Notes: generated by a model from the letters alone, not told the origin. 64,000 nucleotides of DNA from Falsiroseomonas oleicola (GCF_019029495.1 NZ_JAERQM010000005.1:248001-312000); one strand, 5' to 3'; shown: positions 7,934 to 15,535, counted from the first letter of the stretch. Numbers and translations are program-made.

Positions 7934-9981
7934 CCCCGGATCAAAGCCCGGATCAAAGCCCGGATCGCAGCCTGGTCGGCCGTGTCGTCGCGGTGGCCGT
8001 GCTGCTGCTGACGCTCGCCGTCGGCTTCGTCTCCCACAGCGCGCTGCGCAGCTTCGAGCAGGAGCTGCGGCCGGAGCTGGAGCGGGAGGCAACGGTCGTC
8101 GGCAGCATCGGCGTGCAGACCCTGCAACGCGCGCTGGATCTCGGCGTGCCCTTCCACGGGCTGTCGGGGCTGGATGACTACCTGGCCAGCCTGCTCGGCG
8201 CGCGTGAAGGCCTCGCCTATGTGGTGCTGAGCGATGCCGCCGGCCGGGGCGTGGCGACGGCCGGCCAGGTGCCGGCGGCATTCGCGGGCATCGATGCCGG
8301 CAGCGCGGCGCCGGATCGTGGCGCGGTGATGCGCCTTCAGGGCAACAGCTACGACGCCGCGCAGCCCCTGCGGGAAGCGGGGCGCGTGGTCGGCTGGCTG
8401 CATGTCGGCATCGCCCGCGCCCGTGTGGACAGCGCGCTGGATGACATGCGCTGGGACGTGCTGATCGTGCTGCTGGTGGTGTTGCTGGCCACCGCCGAAT
8501 TCCTGCGCTTCATCCTCGCCCGCACCGTCTCCGCCCCCATCGGCATGGTGCTGCGCCTGCAGGGCCGGCTGGCGCAGGGCGACTGGACGCTGCGCGCGCC
8601 GGGTGGCATGGGCGCGGAGGCCGGGCGCGTGGCGCGGCACCTGAACGTGCTGGTGCGCCGCATGAACGATCGCTGGGACCGGCTGTGCTGGCTGGCGACG
8701 CAATCCGGCGCGGCGCGGCGGGCGAACGGGGTGCTGGACGATGTGCGCCAGCGCCTGCGCTTCGGCGTGGCCTCGGTGCAGGAAGGGCTGGGTGCGGGGG
8801 CTTCCTCCGCCCGGCTGCCGCTGTTCCTCTTCGTCTTCGCCGAACAGCTCTCCACCTCCTTCAACCCGATCTATGCGCTGGAACTGGCGGGTGGGCAGGG
8901 TGGCGTGATGGGGGCGGCGCTGCCCATCGTCACCTTCGTCGCCGCCGTCGCGCTGTTCACGCCCTGGGGTGCCGGGGTGGTGGCGCGGCACGGGCCGCGG
9001 GATGCGCTGCTGATCGGCCTGGTGCCGGCGGCGCTCGGCCATGTCGGCGCGGCGCTGGCCACGGACCTGACCACCTTCGCCATCGCGCGCGCCATCTGCG
9101 GCGCGGGCTATGCCATCGTCACCATCGCCTGCCAGGTGCATCTGGCGCAGGAGGCCCCGCGCGGCCGCGTGGCGCGCAGCCTCGGCGGCTTCACCGCGGC
9201 GGTGATGACCGGCGCGGTCTGCGGCACGGCGATCGGTGCGGTGCTGGCGGACCGGGTCGGATTCCGCTTCACCTTTGCCTTCGCCATGCTGCTGGTGGCC
9301 GGCACCGGCCTGCTGGTCTGGCGTGCCTTCGCGGCCGGCGGCAGCAGCGAGCGCAAGGAGATGGGCCTGTGGCGCAGCGCCCGCGCCGCCTTCGCGGAGC
9401 CGCGCTTCGCCCTGCTGGTGATCTTCGCCGCCATTCCGGCGAAGGTGCTGCTCGGCGGCTTCATCTTCTTCCTGGCGCCGCTGGAATTGCGGGAGCTGGG
9501 GCTGAGCCAGGCGGCGATCGGCCGCAATGTGATGCTCTATGGGCTTTGCATGCTGCCGGCGATCCTGGTGGGCGCCTGGCTGGCGGATCGCAGCGGGCGC
9601 GGCGGCCTCATCATCGCCGGCGCCGGCGTGCTGAATGGCGTGGCGCTGCTGCTGCCGCTGTGGATCGACCGTGAAACCGCGCTGCCGCTGGCCATCATCG
9701 GCACCGGCATCGCCCAGGGCCTGGCGGCGGCGCCGATGCTGGCGATCATCCCGGGCCTCAGCCTTCTGCGCAACGCGCCGAGCTCCGCCGCCATGCTGAG
9801 CTTCCTGCGGCTGGCGGAGCGCTTCGGCAGCGTCGTCGGCCCGCCGGCGGCTGCCGCGCTGTTTGCCCTCGGCGGCGGGCAGCACACCATGCTGGTGCTC
9901 GGTGCGCTCTCGCTCGCCACGGCGCTTGGTTATGGGCTGGCATTGGCCTTCGGACGCATTCGCCAGGGAGCAGCGGCATGA
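7930..9981 (+). CDS. Periplasmic sensor/HAMP/major facilitator fusion protein
   Basis: This 683-residue protein has two clear halves. Residues 1-250 look like a receptor: membrane segment 16-36, periplasmic domain with AYVVLSDAAGRGVAT, second membrane segment about 176-196, then a HAMP-like linker (RTVSAPIGMVLRLQGRL onward). From about 297 to the end it is a twelve-helix major facilitator transporter (QLSTSFNPIYALEL, PWGAGVVARHGPRDALL as the loop 2-3 motif, RAICGAGYAIVTIA). The ten N-terminal codons include a short SPDQ/SPDR repeat. Such a fusion would couple ligand sensing to transport or use the transporter itself as a sensor. Start and stop overlap the neighbouring genes (ATGA at both ends), so it is part of the partner-switching operon. 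Confidence 0.8.
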   Translation: MTPDQSPDQSPDRSLVGRVVAVAVLLLTLAVGFVSHSALRSFEQELRPELEREATVVGSIGVQTLQRALDLGVPFHGLSGLDDYLASLLGAREGLAYVVLSDAAGRGVATAGQVPAAFAGIDAGSAAPDRGAVMRLQGNSYDAAQPLREAGRVVGWLHVGIARARVDSALDDMRWDVLIVLLVVLLATAEFLRFILARTVSAPIGMVLRLQGRLAQGDWTLRAPGGMGAEAGRVARHLNVLVRRMNDRWDRLCWLATQSGAARRANGVLDDVRQRLRFGVASVQEGLGAGASSARLPLFLFVFAEQLSTSFNPIYALELAGGQGGVMGAALPIVTFVAAVALFTPWGAGVVARHGPRDALLIGLVPAALGHVGAALATDLTTFAIARAICGAGYAIVTIACQVHLAQEAPRGRVARSLGGFTAAVMTGAVCGTAIGAVLADRVGFRFTFAFAMLLVAGTGLLVWRAFAAGGSSERKEMGLWRSARAAFAEPRFALLVIFAAIPAKVLLGGFIFFLAPLELRELGLSQAAIGRNVMLYGLCMLPAILVGAWLADRSGRGGLIIAGAGVLNGVALLLPLWIDRETALPLAIIGTGIAQGLAAAPMLAIIPGLSLLRNAPSSAAMLSFLRLAERFGSVVGPPAAAALFALGGGQHTMLVLGALSLATALGYGLALAFGRIRQGAAA

Positions 9982-10961
9982 GCATCGCGAGGCGTTCTTT
10001 GCTGGCCACACCAGCCCTGCTGTCGATCCGTCCCGCCAGTGCCCAGGCGCGGCCCTTCCGGATCATGATGCTGCTGTTCCGCGGCTGGGAGGAGGCCTGC
10101 GACGGCTTCCGCGACCACTTCGCCGCGCGCCGCATCCCGGTGGAGCTGATGGTGCGCGACATCGGCCAGGACCTGCGCCGCGTGCCGGCGCTGGTGGAGG
10201 AGGTGCGGCAGATGAAGCCGGACCTCGTCTATGTCTGGGGCACCTCGCTCGCCATGGCCGCGCTCGGGCCGTGGGATGCGGTGGACCCGGCGCGGCACAT
10301 CACCGGCGTCCCGGTGGTGTTCAACATCGTCACCGATCCCGTCGGCAACCGCATCGTGCAGTCGCGGGAGGCGCCGGGGCGACCCGTCACCGGCACCGAA
10401 TACATCGCGCCGGTGGAGGTGCAGATGCGCGCCATGGCGCGCTACCGCCCCTTCACCCGCGTCGCCACCACCTTCAATCCGAATGAGCGCAATTCGCTGT
10501 CCGTCGTGGCCCAGATGAAGACGATGCTCGGCGCGGGCGTCATCGAACTGCCGGTGGCGCTGAACGAGGCGCGGCGGCCCGACCCGGCCTCCATCCCCGG
10601 CATCGTGGAACAGGCGCGGCGAGCCGGCGCGGAATGGCTCTACATCCCGCCCGACACCTTCCTGAACGACCATCGCGTGATCCTGACGCAATCCGCGCTG
10701 GATGTCGGCCTGCCCTGCTTCTCCGCCAGCGAGCGCTTCGTGCAATTCGCCGAGGGCCTCGCCGGTCTGGTCAGCCGCTACTACAGCGTCGGCGCCTTCA
10801 CCGGCTTCAAGGCCGAGCAGATCCTGCGCGGCGGCCGCGCGCCGGAGAGCATTCCGGTGGAGACGCTGACGCGGCTGTCCTTCCTGATCCGGATGGAAAG
10901 CGCGCGGCGCCTGCAATTCTTCCCGCCCGTCGGGCTGCTGCGTGTGGCGGAGGTGGTGTGA
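9978..10961 (+). CDS. ABC transporter substrate-binding protein (orphan)
   Basis: The 327-residue product begins with a signal peptide (RRSLLATPALLSIRPASAQA) and continues as a periplasmic binding protein of the ABC_sub_bind (TrpX-like) family: MLLFRGWEEACDGF, then KPDLVYVWGTSLAMAAL, VVFNIVTDPVGNRIV and GRAPESIPVETLTRL near the end. Members bind small molecules such as amino acids, but the ligand is not predictable here. No ABC permease or ATPase gene lies in this operon; instead it is enclosed by membrane sensors and a PP2C phosphatase. That points to a role as a ligand-presenting sensor subunit rather than in uptake (inference). Start overlaps the upstream stop as ATGA. Confidence 0.82.
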   Translation: MSIARRSLLATPALLSIRPASAQARPFRIMMLLFRGWEEACDGFRDHFAARRIPVELMVRDIGQDLRRVPALVEEVRQMKPDLVYVWGTSLAMAALGPWDAVDPARHITGVPVVFNIVTDPVGNRIVQSREAPGRPVTGTEYIAPVEVQMRAMARYRPFTRVATTFNPNERNSLSVVAQMKTMLGAGVIELPVALNEARRPDPASIPGIVEQARRAGAEWLYIPPDTFLNDHRVILTQSALDVGLPCFSASERFVQFAEGLAGLVSRYYSVGAFTGFKAEQILRGGRAPESIPVETLTRLSFLIRMESARRLQFFPPVGLLRVAEVV

Positions 10962-10963
10962 TC

Positions 10964-13024
10964 ATGCTGCTGCGATCCCGAATCCTTCTGCTGTTCGCCC
11001 TGGCGACCCTGCTGGTCGCCGCTTCCGTCGCGCTGCCGGCCTGGCTGGTGCTGCGCGATGGCGAGGAACGCGCCGCCGGGCTGCGCAACGCGCTCCAGGC
11101 CGCGATGGTGCGGGAGGCGGTGGACCACGCCGCCGCGCCGCTGGTCGCCACGCTGCGCGGTGCCGCCTTGGATGCGACGCTGTTGGCGGCCCGCCAGGCC
11201 GGCGATGAATCGGCCCTGCGCCATCGCCTGGCCGAGTTGCGGCAATCGATCGGCCTGTCCGGCCCGACAGGTCGCATCGACCTGGTGGGCGGGCAGGGCC
11301 AGTTGCTGGCGGCGGCGCCGGCGGCGGCGGAACCCCTGGCCAGCGGCGCCACCGCGCTGCAGCGCGACCTGGCGCCTGGGCAGATCTTCGCGGGCTTCGA
11401 GGCGGAGGTCGAGTCGCCGCTGCTGCTGGTGACCAGCCTGCGGCTGCCGCAGGGCGACCTGCTGTCGGTCAGCATGGCGGCGGAGGCGGCGCTGGGGCAG
11501 ATCGCCGGGCATCTTCGCGCCGATCTCCTGCTGCGGGATCGCGCCGGCGCGCCGCTGTTCAGCACCGCGCCGGAACTGCGTGAGCAGGCGGCGGCGCTGC
11601 GGGCCGGCGAAAGGCTGGAACGCGCCGGCCGGCTGTACCGGCTGGAGGCGACCGTGCTGCTGAATTCGGCCGGCGCGCCGGTGGGCGAACTGCTGGTGCT
11701 GGCCGATGCGACGGCGGAAACGCAATCGCGCAAGCTGCTGCTGCTGGTTGCCTTCGGCCTGCTGGTGCTGGCCGCCGGCGCCATCTGCCGCGCGCTGTAT
11801 CGCGTGATCCGGGACGCTCTCGACCCGCTGACCGAATTGGCGCGCGCGCTGCAATCCGTGGCCGGTGGCGACATCTTCGCCTCCGCCGCCATCGGCCCGC
11901 GCCGCGACGAGGTCGGTGCGATCGGGGAGGCGCTGGAGGCCCTGCGCAGCAACACTTTGGCGCTGGACCGCCTGCAGACCGGCAACCGCCTGGCCGGGCT
12001 GCGTGAACGCGCGCTGATCGCGCAGGAAATCGCGCGGCTGACGGCGGTGCTGGAAGGCCCGGCGCGGCGCGAGATCCTGGGCCTGCTGGAAGGGGAGGGT
12101 GCGACGCTCGGCCCGGCCTTCGCGCGCATGTCCTCCCACGTCGTGCAGCAGCACCGCGCCATGGCGACGCTGCTGGCGGAACGCACCCGCGACCTGGCCC
12201 TGGTGCGCCAGGCGCTGGATGAACGCATGCAGCTCAACCGCATGCGGGAGGAACTGGATGTCGCGCGCCGGCTTCAGCTTTCCTCCGTGCCCACCACCTT
12301 CCCGCAGCTCGACTGCCTGCAACTTCACGCGGCGATGGTGCCGGCGAAGGAGGTCGGCGGCGACTTCTGCGACCTGGTGATGCTGGACGAGCACCGCCTG
12401 GCACTGATGATCGGCGATGCCTCCGGCAAGGGCGTCGGCGCCGCCATCTTCATCGCCATGGCGCGCAGCCTGCTGCGCGCTGCCATGGGCCGTGGCGCGA
12501 CTCCGGCGGAGGCGCTGGCCCAGGCCAATGACATGCTGGCGGCGGACAATCCGACGATGATGTTCGCCACCGCCTTCGTCTCGGTGCTGGATTGCCGCAC
12601 CGGCGTGCTGACCTATGCCAATGCCGGCCACAACGCGCCCCGTCGCCGGGGTGCCAGGGGGCATGAGAGCGAATTGCCCGTGGAAGTCGGCCTCGCGCTC
12701 GGTGTCATGGACGGCATGGATTTCGACGACCAGATCCTGCGCCTCGACGATGGCGACATGGTGCTGATGTTCACCGATGGCGTGACGGAGGCGATGGGTC
12801 CCGGCGATGCGATGTTCGGCGATGCGCGGCTCGCCGCCATCACCGGCGATGCGCGGATCGCCGATCCCGCAAGACTTGTCGATGCCGTGGCGCGCAGTGT
12901 CGAGGCCTTCGCCGAGACCGAGCCGCAGGCGGATGACATCACGATGCTGGCGCTGCACTGGCGCGGACATGCGACGGCGGCACCCGCCCCGGCGCGCGAG
13001 AAGGAGGATGCGACATGGATGTGA
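10964..13024 (+). CDS. SpoIIE-type PP2C phosphatase with membrane sensor (RsbU-like)
   Basis: The product (686 residues) has a membrane segment at about 5-28, a periplasmic sensor of about 220 residues, a second membrane segment near 256-278, a HAMP region, a helical linker, and a C-terminal PP2C domain from about 428. The phosphatase metal sites are present: VGGDFCDLV, MIGDASGKGVGAAIF, YANAGHNAP, MFTDGVTEA and QADDITMLAL. Such phosphatases dephosphorylate a STAS antagonist in partner switching. ATG 10964 follows GGAGG at 10949-10953; GTG 10958, which overlaps the previous stop, is an alternative two codons longer. The 3' end overlaps the STAS gene by ten bases, so its direct substrate is most likely that protein. 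Confidence 0.9.
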   Translation: MLLRSRILLLFALATLLVAASVALPAWLVLRDGEERAAGLRNALQAAMVREAVDHAAAPLVATLRGAALDATLLAARQAGDESALRHRLAELRQSIGLSGPTGRIDLVGGQGQLLAAAPAAAEPLASGATALQRDLAPGQIFAGFEAEVESPLLLVTSLRLPQGDLLSVSMAAEAALGQIAGHLRADLLLRDRAGAPLFSTAPELREQAAALRAGERLERAGRLYRLEATVLLNSAGAPVGELLVLADATAETQSRKLLLLVAFGLLVLAAGAICRALYRVIRDALDPLTELARALQSVAGGDIFASAAIGPRRDEVGAIGEALEALRSNTLALDRLQTGNRLAGLRERALIAQEIARLTAVLEGPARREILGLLEGEGATLGPAFARMSSHVVQQHRAMATLLAERTRDLALVRQALDERMQLNRMREELDVARRLQLSSVPTTFPQLDCLQLHAAMVPAKEVGGDFCDLVMLDEHRLALMIGDASGKGVGAAIFIAMARSLLRAAMGRGATPAEALAQANDMLAADNPTMMFATAFVSVLDCRTGVLTYANAGHNAPRRRGARGHESELPVEVGLALGVMDGMDFDDQILRLDDGDMVLMFTDGVTEAMGPGDAMFGDARLAAITGDARIADPARLVDAVARSVEAFAETEPQADDITMLALHWRGHATAAPAPAREKEDATWM

Positions 13025-13350
13025 CGACGGAACAGCACGGCGGGGCGGTGATCCACCGCGTCAGCGGGCGAATCGATACCGGCACCGCCGCCGATGCGGA
13101 ACGCAAGCTGACGGCGGAGGTCCGCCAGGGCGGCCGCGTGGCGATGGACATGTCCCAGGTGGCCTATGTCTCCTCCGCCGGCCTGCGCGTGGTGCTGATG
13201 GCGGCCAAGCTCGCCAAGGCGAATCGCGGCGCGGTGTCGCTGTTCGGCCTGCAGGCCCCGGTGCGGGAGGTCTTCACCATGTCGGGCTTCGACAAGGTGG
13301 TGACGATTCGCGACGACCAGGCCTCGGCACTTGCCGCGGTGGGCGGCTGA
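13015..13350 (+). CDS. STAS-domain anti-sigma factor antagonist (RsbV-like)
   Basis: This 111-residue single-domain protein has the STAS fold: VIHRVSGRIDTGTAADAE, VAMDMSQVAYVSSAGLRVVL, then VSLFGLQAPVREVFTMSGF. The serine pair in YVSSAGLR includes the phosphorylatable serine used in SpoIIAA and RsbV. In partner switching the unphosphorylated form binds the kinase/anti-sigma protein and frees its target. The gene sits between its presumed phosphatase (ten-base overlap) and presumed kinase (start two bases after this stop), the canonical arrangement. Confidence 0.92.
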   Translation: MDVTTEQHGGAVIHRVSGRIDTGTAADAERKLTAEVRQGGRVAMDMSQVAYVSSAGLRVVLMAAKLAKANRGAVSLFGLQAPVREVFTMSGFDKVVTIRDDQASALAAVGG

Positions 13351-13351
13351 G

Positions 13352-13780
13352 ATGATCCGCCTGCATTGCGCCCGCGACCCGGAAGCGGTCGAAGGCGCGC
13401 TGGATGCGATCGAGGCGCATCTGACGGCGGCGGGTGCCGAGGCGGGGGAGGCGATGCAACTGCGCCTGGTGGCGGAGGAGATCGTCACCAATATCGCCCG
13501 CTGCGCCTGGCCACAGGGAATCGAGGCCCGCTTCCAGGTGGAACTCCTCGCCGAGCCGGGGCCGGAGGGGCTGCTGGTGCGGCTGACCACCATCGACGAT
13601 GGCCAACCCTTCGATCCCACCGCGCAGGACATGCCGGATGTGGAGGCGGAGCTGGAGGATCGGGCCATCGGCGGCCTCGGCATGTTCCTGGTGCGGGAGA
13701 TGACGGATGCGCAGATCTATGCGCGCGAGTCGGGCGAGAACCGTTTCCACGTCGAGCGTCTTTTCCGCCGCGCCGACTGA
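13352..13780 (+). CDS. RsbW-like ATP-binding serine kinase / anti-sigma factor
   Basis: The 142-residue protein is a stand-alone HATPase_c domain. The N box is LRLVAEEIVTNIARCAW (Glu and Asn for magnesium), the G1 box is TIDDGQPFDP and the G2 box is GGLGMFLVREM. No histidine phospho-acceptor domain is present, as expected for RsbW/SpoIIAB-type serine kinases that phosphorylate STAS proteins. ATG 13352 is used because the domain starts there; the upstream in-frame codons overlap the STAS gene. It is the last gene of the operon. No sigma factor gene is in the window, so its controlled partner is unknown; proteins of this type also control non-sigma targets. Confidence 0.9.
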   Translation: MIRLHCARDPEAVEGALDAIEAHLTAAGAEAGEAMQLRLVAEEIVTNIARCAWPQGIEARFQVELLAEPGPEGLLVRLTTIDDGQPFDPTAQDMPDVEAELEDRAIGGLGMFLVREMTDAQIYARESGENRFHVERLFRRAD

Positions 13781-13790
13781 ATGTTTCGCG

Positions 13791-13810
13791 TTGCGCTAAG
13801 TTTTACGCAA
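13791..13810. promoter_or_regulatory. Inverted repeat, possible operator
   Basis: TTGCG and CGCAA arms, ten bases apart, lie 11 bases after the end of the RsbW-like gene and 285 bases before the exported protein gene. The stretch is locally AT-rich (CTAAGTTTTA centre) in very GC-rich surroundings. Could be a regulator site or the base of a weak terminator; there is no T run immediately after it. Confidence 0.25.
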
Positions 13811-14012
13811 TCAGTTGCTGCCAGGATGGTGACGCCGCAGGAAGCGGTGCTCACCGGCAAGTCCGGTCCGGCACGCAAGAATTTGCGTCCTCACAGTCGA
13901 ACGCTGCGAAGGATGCCACCCTGATGTCACCGGCCATACCCGTGAATCGCGCCCGTCCCTTGGACATCGGGGCCTACCGCCCGGTCCCGCGCACCCTTCG
14001 CTGACATTTCCG

Positions 14013-14026
14013 CCGGGTTCGCCCGG
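14013..14026 (+). other. UUCG-tetraloop hairpin in the 5' leader
   Basis: CCGGG-TTCG-CCCGG forms a perfect five-pair stem closed by a UUCG tetraloop, an unusually stable RNA fold. It lies 69 bases upstream of ATG 14096 and is not followed by a T run, so it is more likely an mRNA-stability or folding element than a terminator. Confidence 0.45.
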
Positions 14027-14095
14027 TCGCCTCCATCAATTCGATATCCCATCCGGGCGTCGCCGCGCCGTGCCCGCATTCTGGAAGGAAGTTCC

Positions 14096-14164
14096 ATGTC
14101 CCTGATCGAGAAGACCGCCTGGGTCGATCTGGAAGACAACGCCCTCGCCTCCGTCGTTGGCGGC
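14096..14164 (+). other. Double-glycine leader peptide region
   Basis: These 23 codons encode the predicted leader, ending in Gly-Gly at 14159-14164. The spacing Leu-12, Leu-7, Val-4, Gly-2, Gly-1 fits the double-glycine consensus; position -8 is Ala instead of the more common Glu. The cognate C39 peptidase is encoded at 16880, two genes downstream. Confidence 0.7.
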
Positions 14165-15445
14165 AGCGGCTCGACCAATGTGCAGAGTTCGGGTGGCGAG
14201 GATGAGCAGGAGGCGGAGCTGGGTGTTTCCATCTCCGGCCCCACGGTCGCCTCCGGCGGCGTTGGCACCGGCGGCTCCGTCGGCGGCACGACGGAAGTGA
14301 ATGGCGTGACGCTGCAGGCCGGCGCGGCCTGGGGTGCCGGCGCGGGCTATGAGGTGACGATGACCGGCGCCAGCGCCAGCGCGGGCGCCGGCGCCATGGC
14401 CTTCGCCTCCGGCAGCGTGACCGAGGGTGATGTGACCACCACGGTCAGCGTGCAGGCGGGTGCCGGCGTGATGGTGACGGCGGAGGTCGGCGCGACCGGT
14501 GTCAGCTATGGCGGCGTCGCGGGCGTCGGCGGCAGCGTGACCATCTCGGTCGAGACCGAGCACGACCTGGGCAATGGCGTGCAGGCCACCACCACCACCA
14601 CCACGGAAGTGGGCGTGAAGGCTGGTGTCGAGGGCAACGTCACCCTGGGTGCCGAGGGCGTGGGCACCGAGGCCGAGATCATGGCCGGCGCCTATTACTC
14701 CGTCACGGTAGAGGCCTCCGTCGGCGCCGAGGAAGGCTCCGTCACCGGCTCCGTCGGCTATGTCGATCCGGGCTCGGCCGGCGTCGGTGTCGATGTCGGC
14801 GCGGGCTATGAGAATGGCGAGATCACCATCGGCGTGGGCGGCGAGATTTCGCTGCTGGTCGGCGGCGTCAATCTCGGCGTCAGCGGCACGGTCGATGTGA
14901 ACGCGGTGGGCGATGCCGCGACGGAGGGCGCCGAGGCCGCGCAGCAGGCCGCCGAGAAGGCGGCGGCCGAGGCGCAGGAGGCGGCCGAGCGGGTCGAGGC
15001 CGAGGCGCGCGCGGTGGCCGAGAAGGTCGCGGCCGAGGCCCGTGAGGCGGCGGAGCGCGAGGCGGCCGAGCAGGCCGCGGCCGCCGAGAAGGCGGCGATC
15101 GAGGCGAAGGAAGCCGCCGAGAAGGCGGCGGCCGAGGCCCGGGCGGCGGCGGAGAAGGCCGCGGCGGAGGCGAAGGCGGCGGCGGAGAAGCTGGCGGCCG
15201 AACAGGCGGCGGCGGCGGCCAAGGCGGCGGCGGATGCCAAGGCAGCGGCGGAGAAGGCCGCGGCGGAAGCCCGTGCGGCGGCGGAGAGGGCGGCGGCGGA
15301 AGCGCGCGCGGCGGCGGAGAGGGCGGCGTCGGAAGCCCGTGCGGCGGCGGAGAGGGCCGCGGCGGAAGCCCAGGCCGTCGCCGACAAGGCGAAGAACGCG
15401 GCCAAGAGCATCGCCAAGAAGATCAAGAAGAAGTTCCGCTTCTGA
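14096..15445 (+). CDS. Exported 11-residue-repeat protein with double-glycine leader (NHLM system substrate)
   Basis: I do not recognise this 449-residue protein, but its architecture is clear. Residues 1-23 form a double-glycine leader ending VVGG, with Leu at -12, Leu at -7 and Val at -4 as in C39-processed leaders. Residues 24-272 are Gly/Val/Thr/Ser-rich with alternating polar and small residues, suggesting many beta strands. Residues 273-437 are fifteen consecutive 11-residue units (consensus AAAEKAAAEAR). Residues 438-449 form a cationic amphipathic tail (SIAKKIKKKFRF). The protein has no cysteine. GGAAGGAAG precedes the ATG. The exporter genes follow directly after a strong stem-loop. 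It is probably cleaved after Gly23 and exported as 426 residues. Role unknown: matrix or surface protein, membrane-binding stress protein, or large bacteriocin are all possible. Confidence 0.82.
   Translation: MSLIEKTAWVDLEDNALASVVGGSGSTNVQSSGGEDEQEAELGVSISGPTVASGGVGTGGSVGGTTEVNGVTLQAGAAWGAGAGYEVTMTGASASAGAGAMAFASGSVTEGDVTTTVSVQAGAGVMVTAEVGATGVSYGGVAGVGGSVTISVETEHDLGNGVQATTTTTTEVGVKAGVEGNVTLGAEGVGTEAEIMAGAYYSVTVEASVGAEEGSVTGSVGYVDPGSAGVGVDVGAGYENGEITIGVGGEISLLVGGVNLGVSGTVDVNAVGDAATEGAEAAQQAAEKAAAEAQEAAERVEAEARAVAEKVAAEAREAAEREAAEQAAAAEKAAIEAKEAAEKAAAEARAAAEKAAAEAKAAAEKLAAEQAAAAAKAAADAKAAAEKAAAEARAAAERAAAEARAAAERAASEARAAAERAAAEAQAVADKAKNAAKSIAKKIKKKFRF
14912..15406 (+). repeat. Fifteen 33-bp in-frame tandem repeats (11-residue units)
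   Basis: The DNA is an imperfect 33-base minisatellite of 15 units, encoding 11-residue units with Glu at positions 4 and 9, Lys/Arg at 5 and Lys/Arg/Gln at 11, the rest mostly Ala. The register is unbroken from residue 273 to 437. The last units (about 15242-15373) are the most alike, suggesting recent expansion. Eleven-residue periodicity is typical of LEA group 3, apolipoprotein and synuclein-type amphipathic helices, not of heptad coiled coils. Confidence 0.85.
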
Positions 15446-15455
15446 TCGGCCTGCC

Positions 15456-15482
15456 CCGGGATGCGCCCCGCGCGCATCCCGG
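15456..15482 (+). promoter_or_regulatory. Strong 11-bp stem-loop between substrate and exporter genes
   Basis: CCGGGATGCGC (15456-15466) pairs perfectly with GCGCATCCCGG (15472-15482) around a five-base loop. Flanking GATCG (15444-15448, overlapping the stop codon) and CGATC (15484-15488) can extend it. No T run follows. Placed between an abundant-product gene and its exporter genes, it is suited to partial termination or 3'-end protection so that less exporter than substrate is made. Confidence 0.7.
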
Positions 15483-15535
15483 TCGATCCGCAGCACCTGT
15501 GACCTTTCCAATCCGACTTCGAGGGCAGCCTGGCC

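Larger units (their letters stand above)
13781..14095 (+). other. Gene-free leader region before the exported repeat protein
   Basis: No convincing reading frame occupies these 315 bases. Near the left end is an inverted repeat TTGCG (13791-13795) / CGCAA (13806-13810) with a ten-base centre, a possible operator. Near the right end is a short hairpin with a UUCG tetraloop (14013-14026). A purine-rich ribosome site GGAAGGAAG lies just upstream of ATG 14096. The promoter of the export locus probably lies here, but I could not identify convincing -35/-10 boxes. Confidence 0.55.

Noticed and set aside
7600-10011. 803-codon minus-strand frame opposite the MFS fusion
   Set aside because: Extremely Arg/Gln/His-rich shadow with no domain; the plus strand is an overlapping operon.
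14912-15406. Reading the 33-bp repeats as a CRISPR array or heptad coiled coil
   Set aside because: There are no unique spacers, the repeats are in-frame and contiguous, and the period is 11 residues, not 7.
14096-15445. Calling the repeat protein a TolA homologue
   Set aside because: It has no N-terminal membrane anchor or TolA C-terminal domain, and it carries a double-glycine leader instead.
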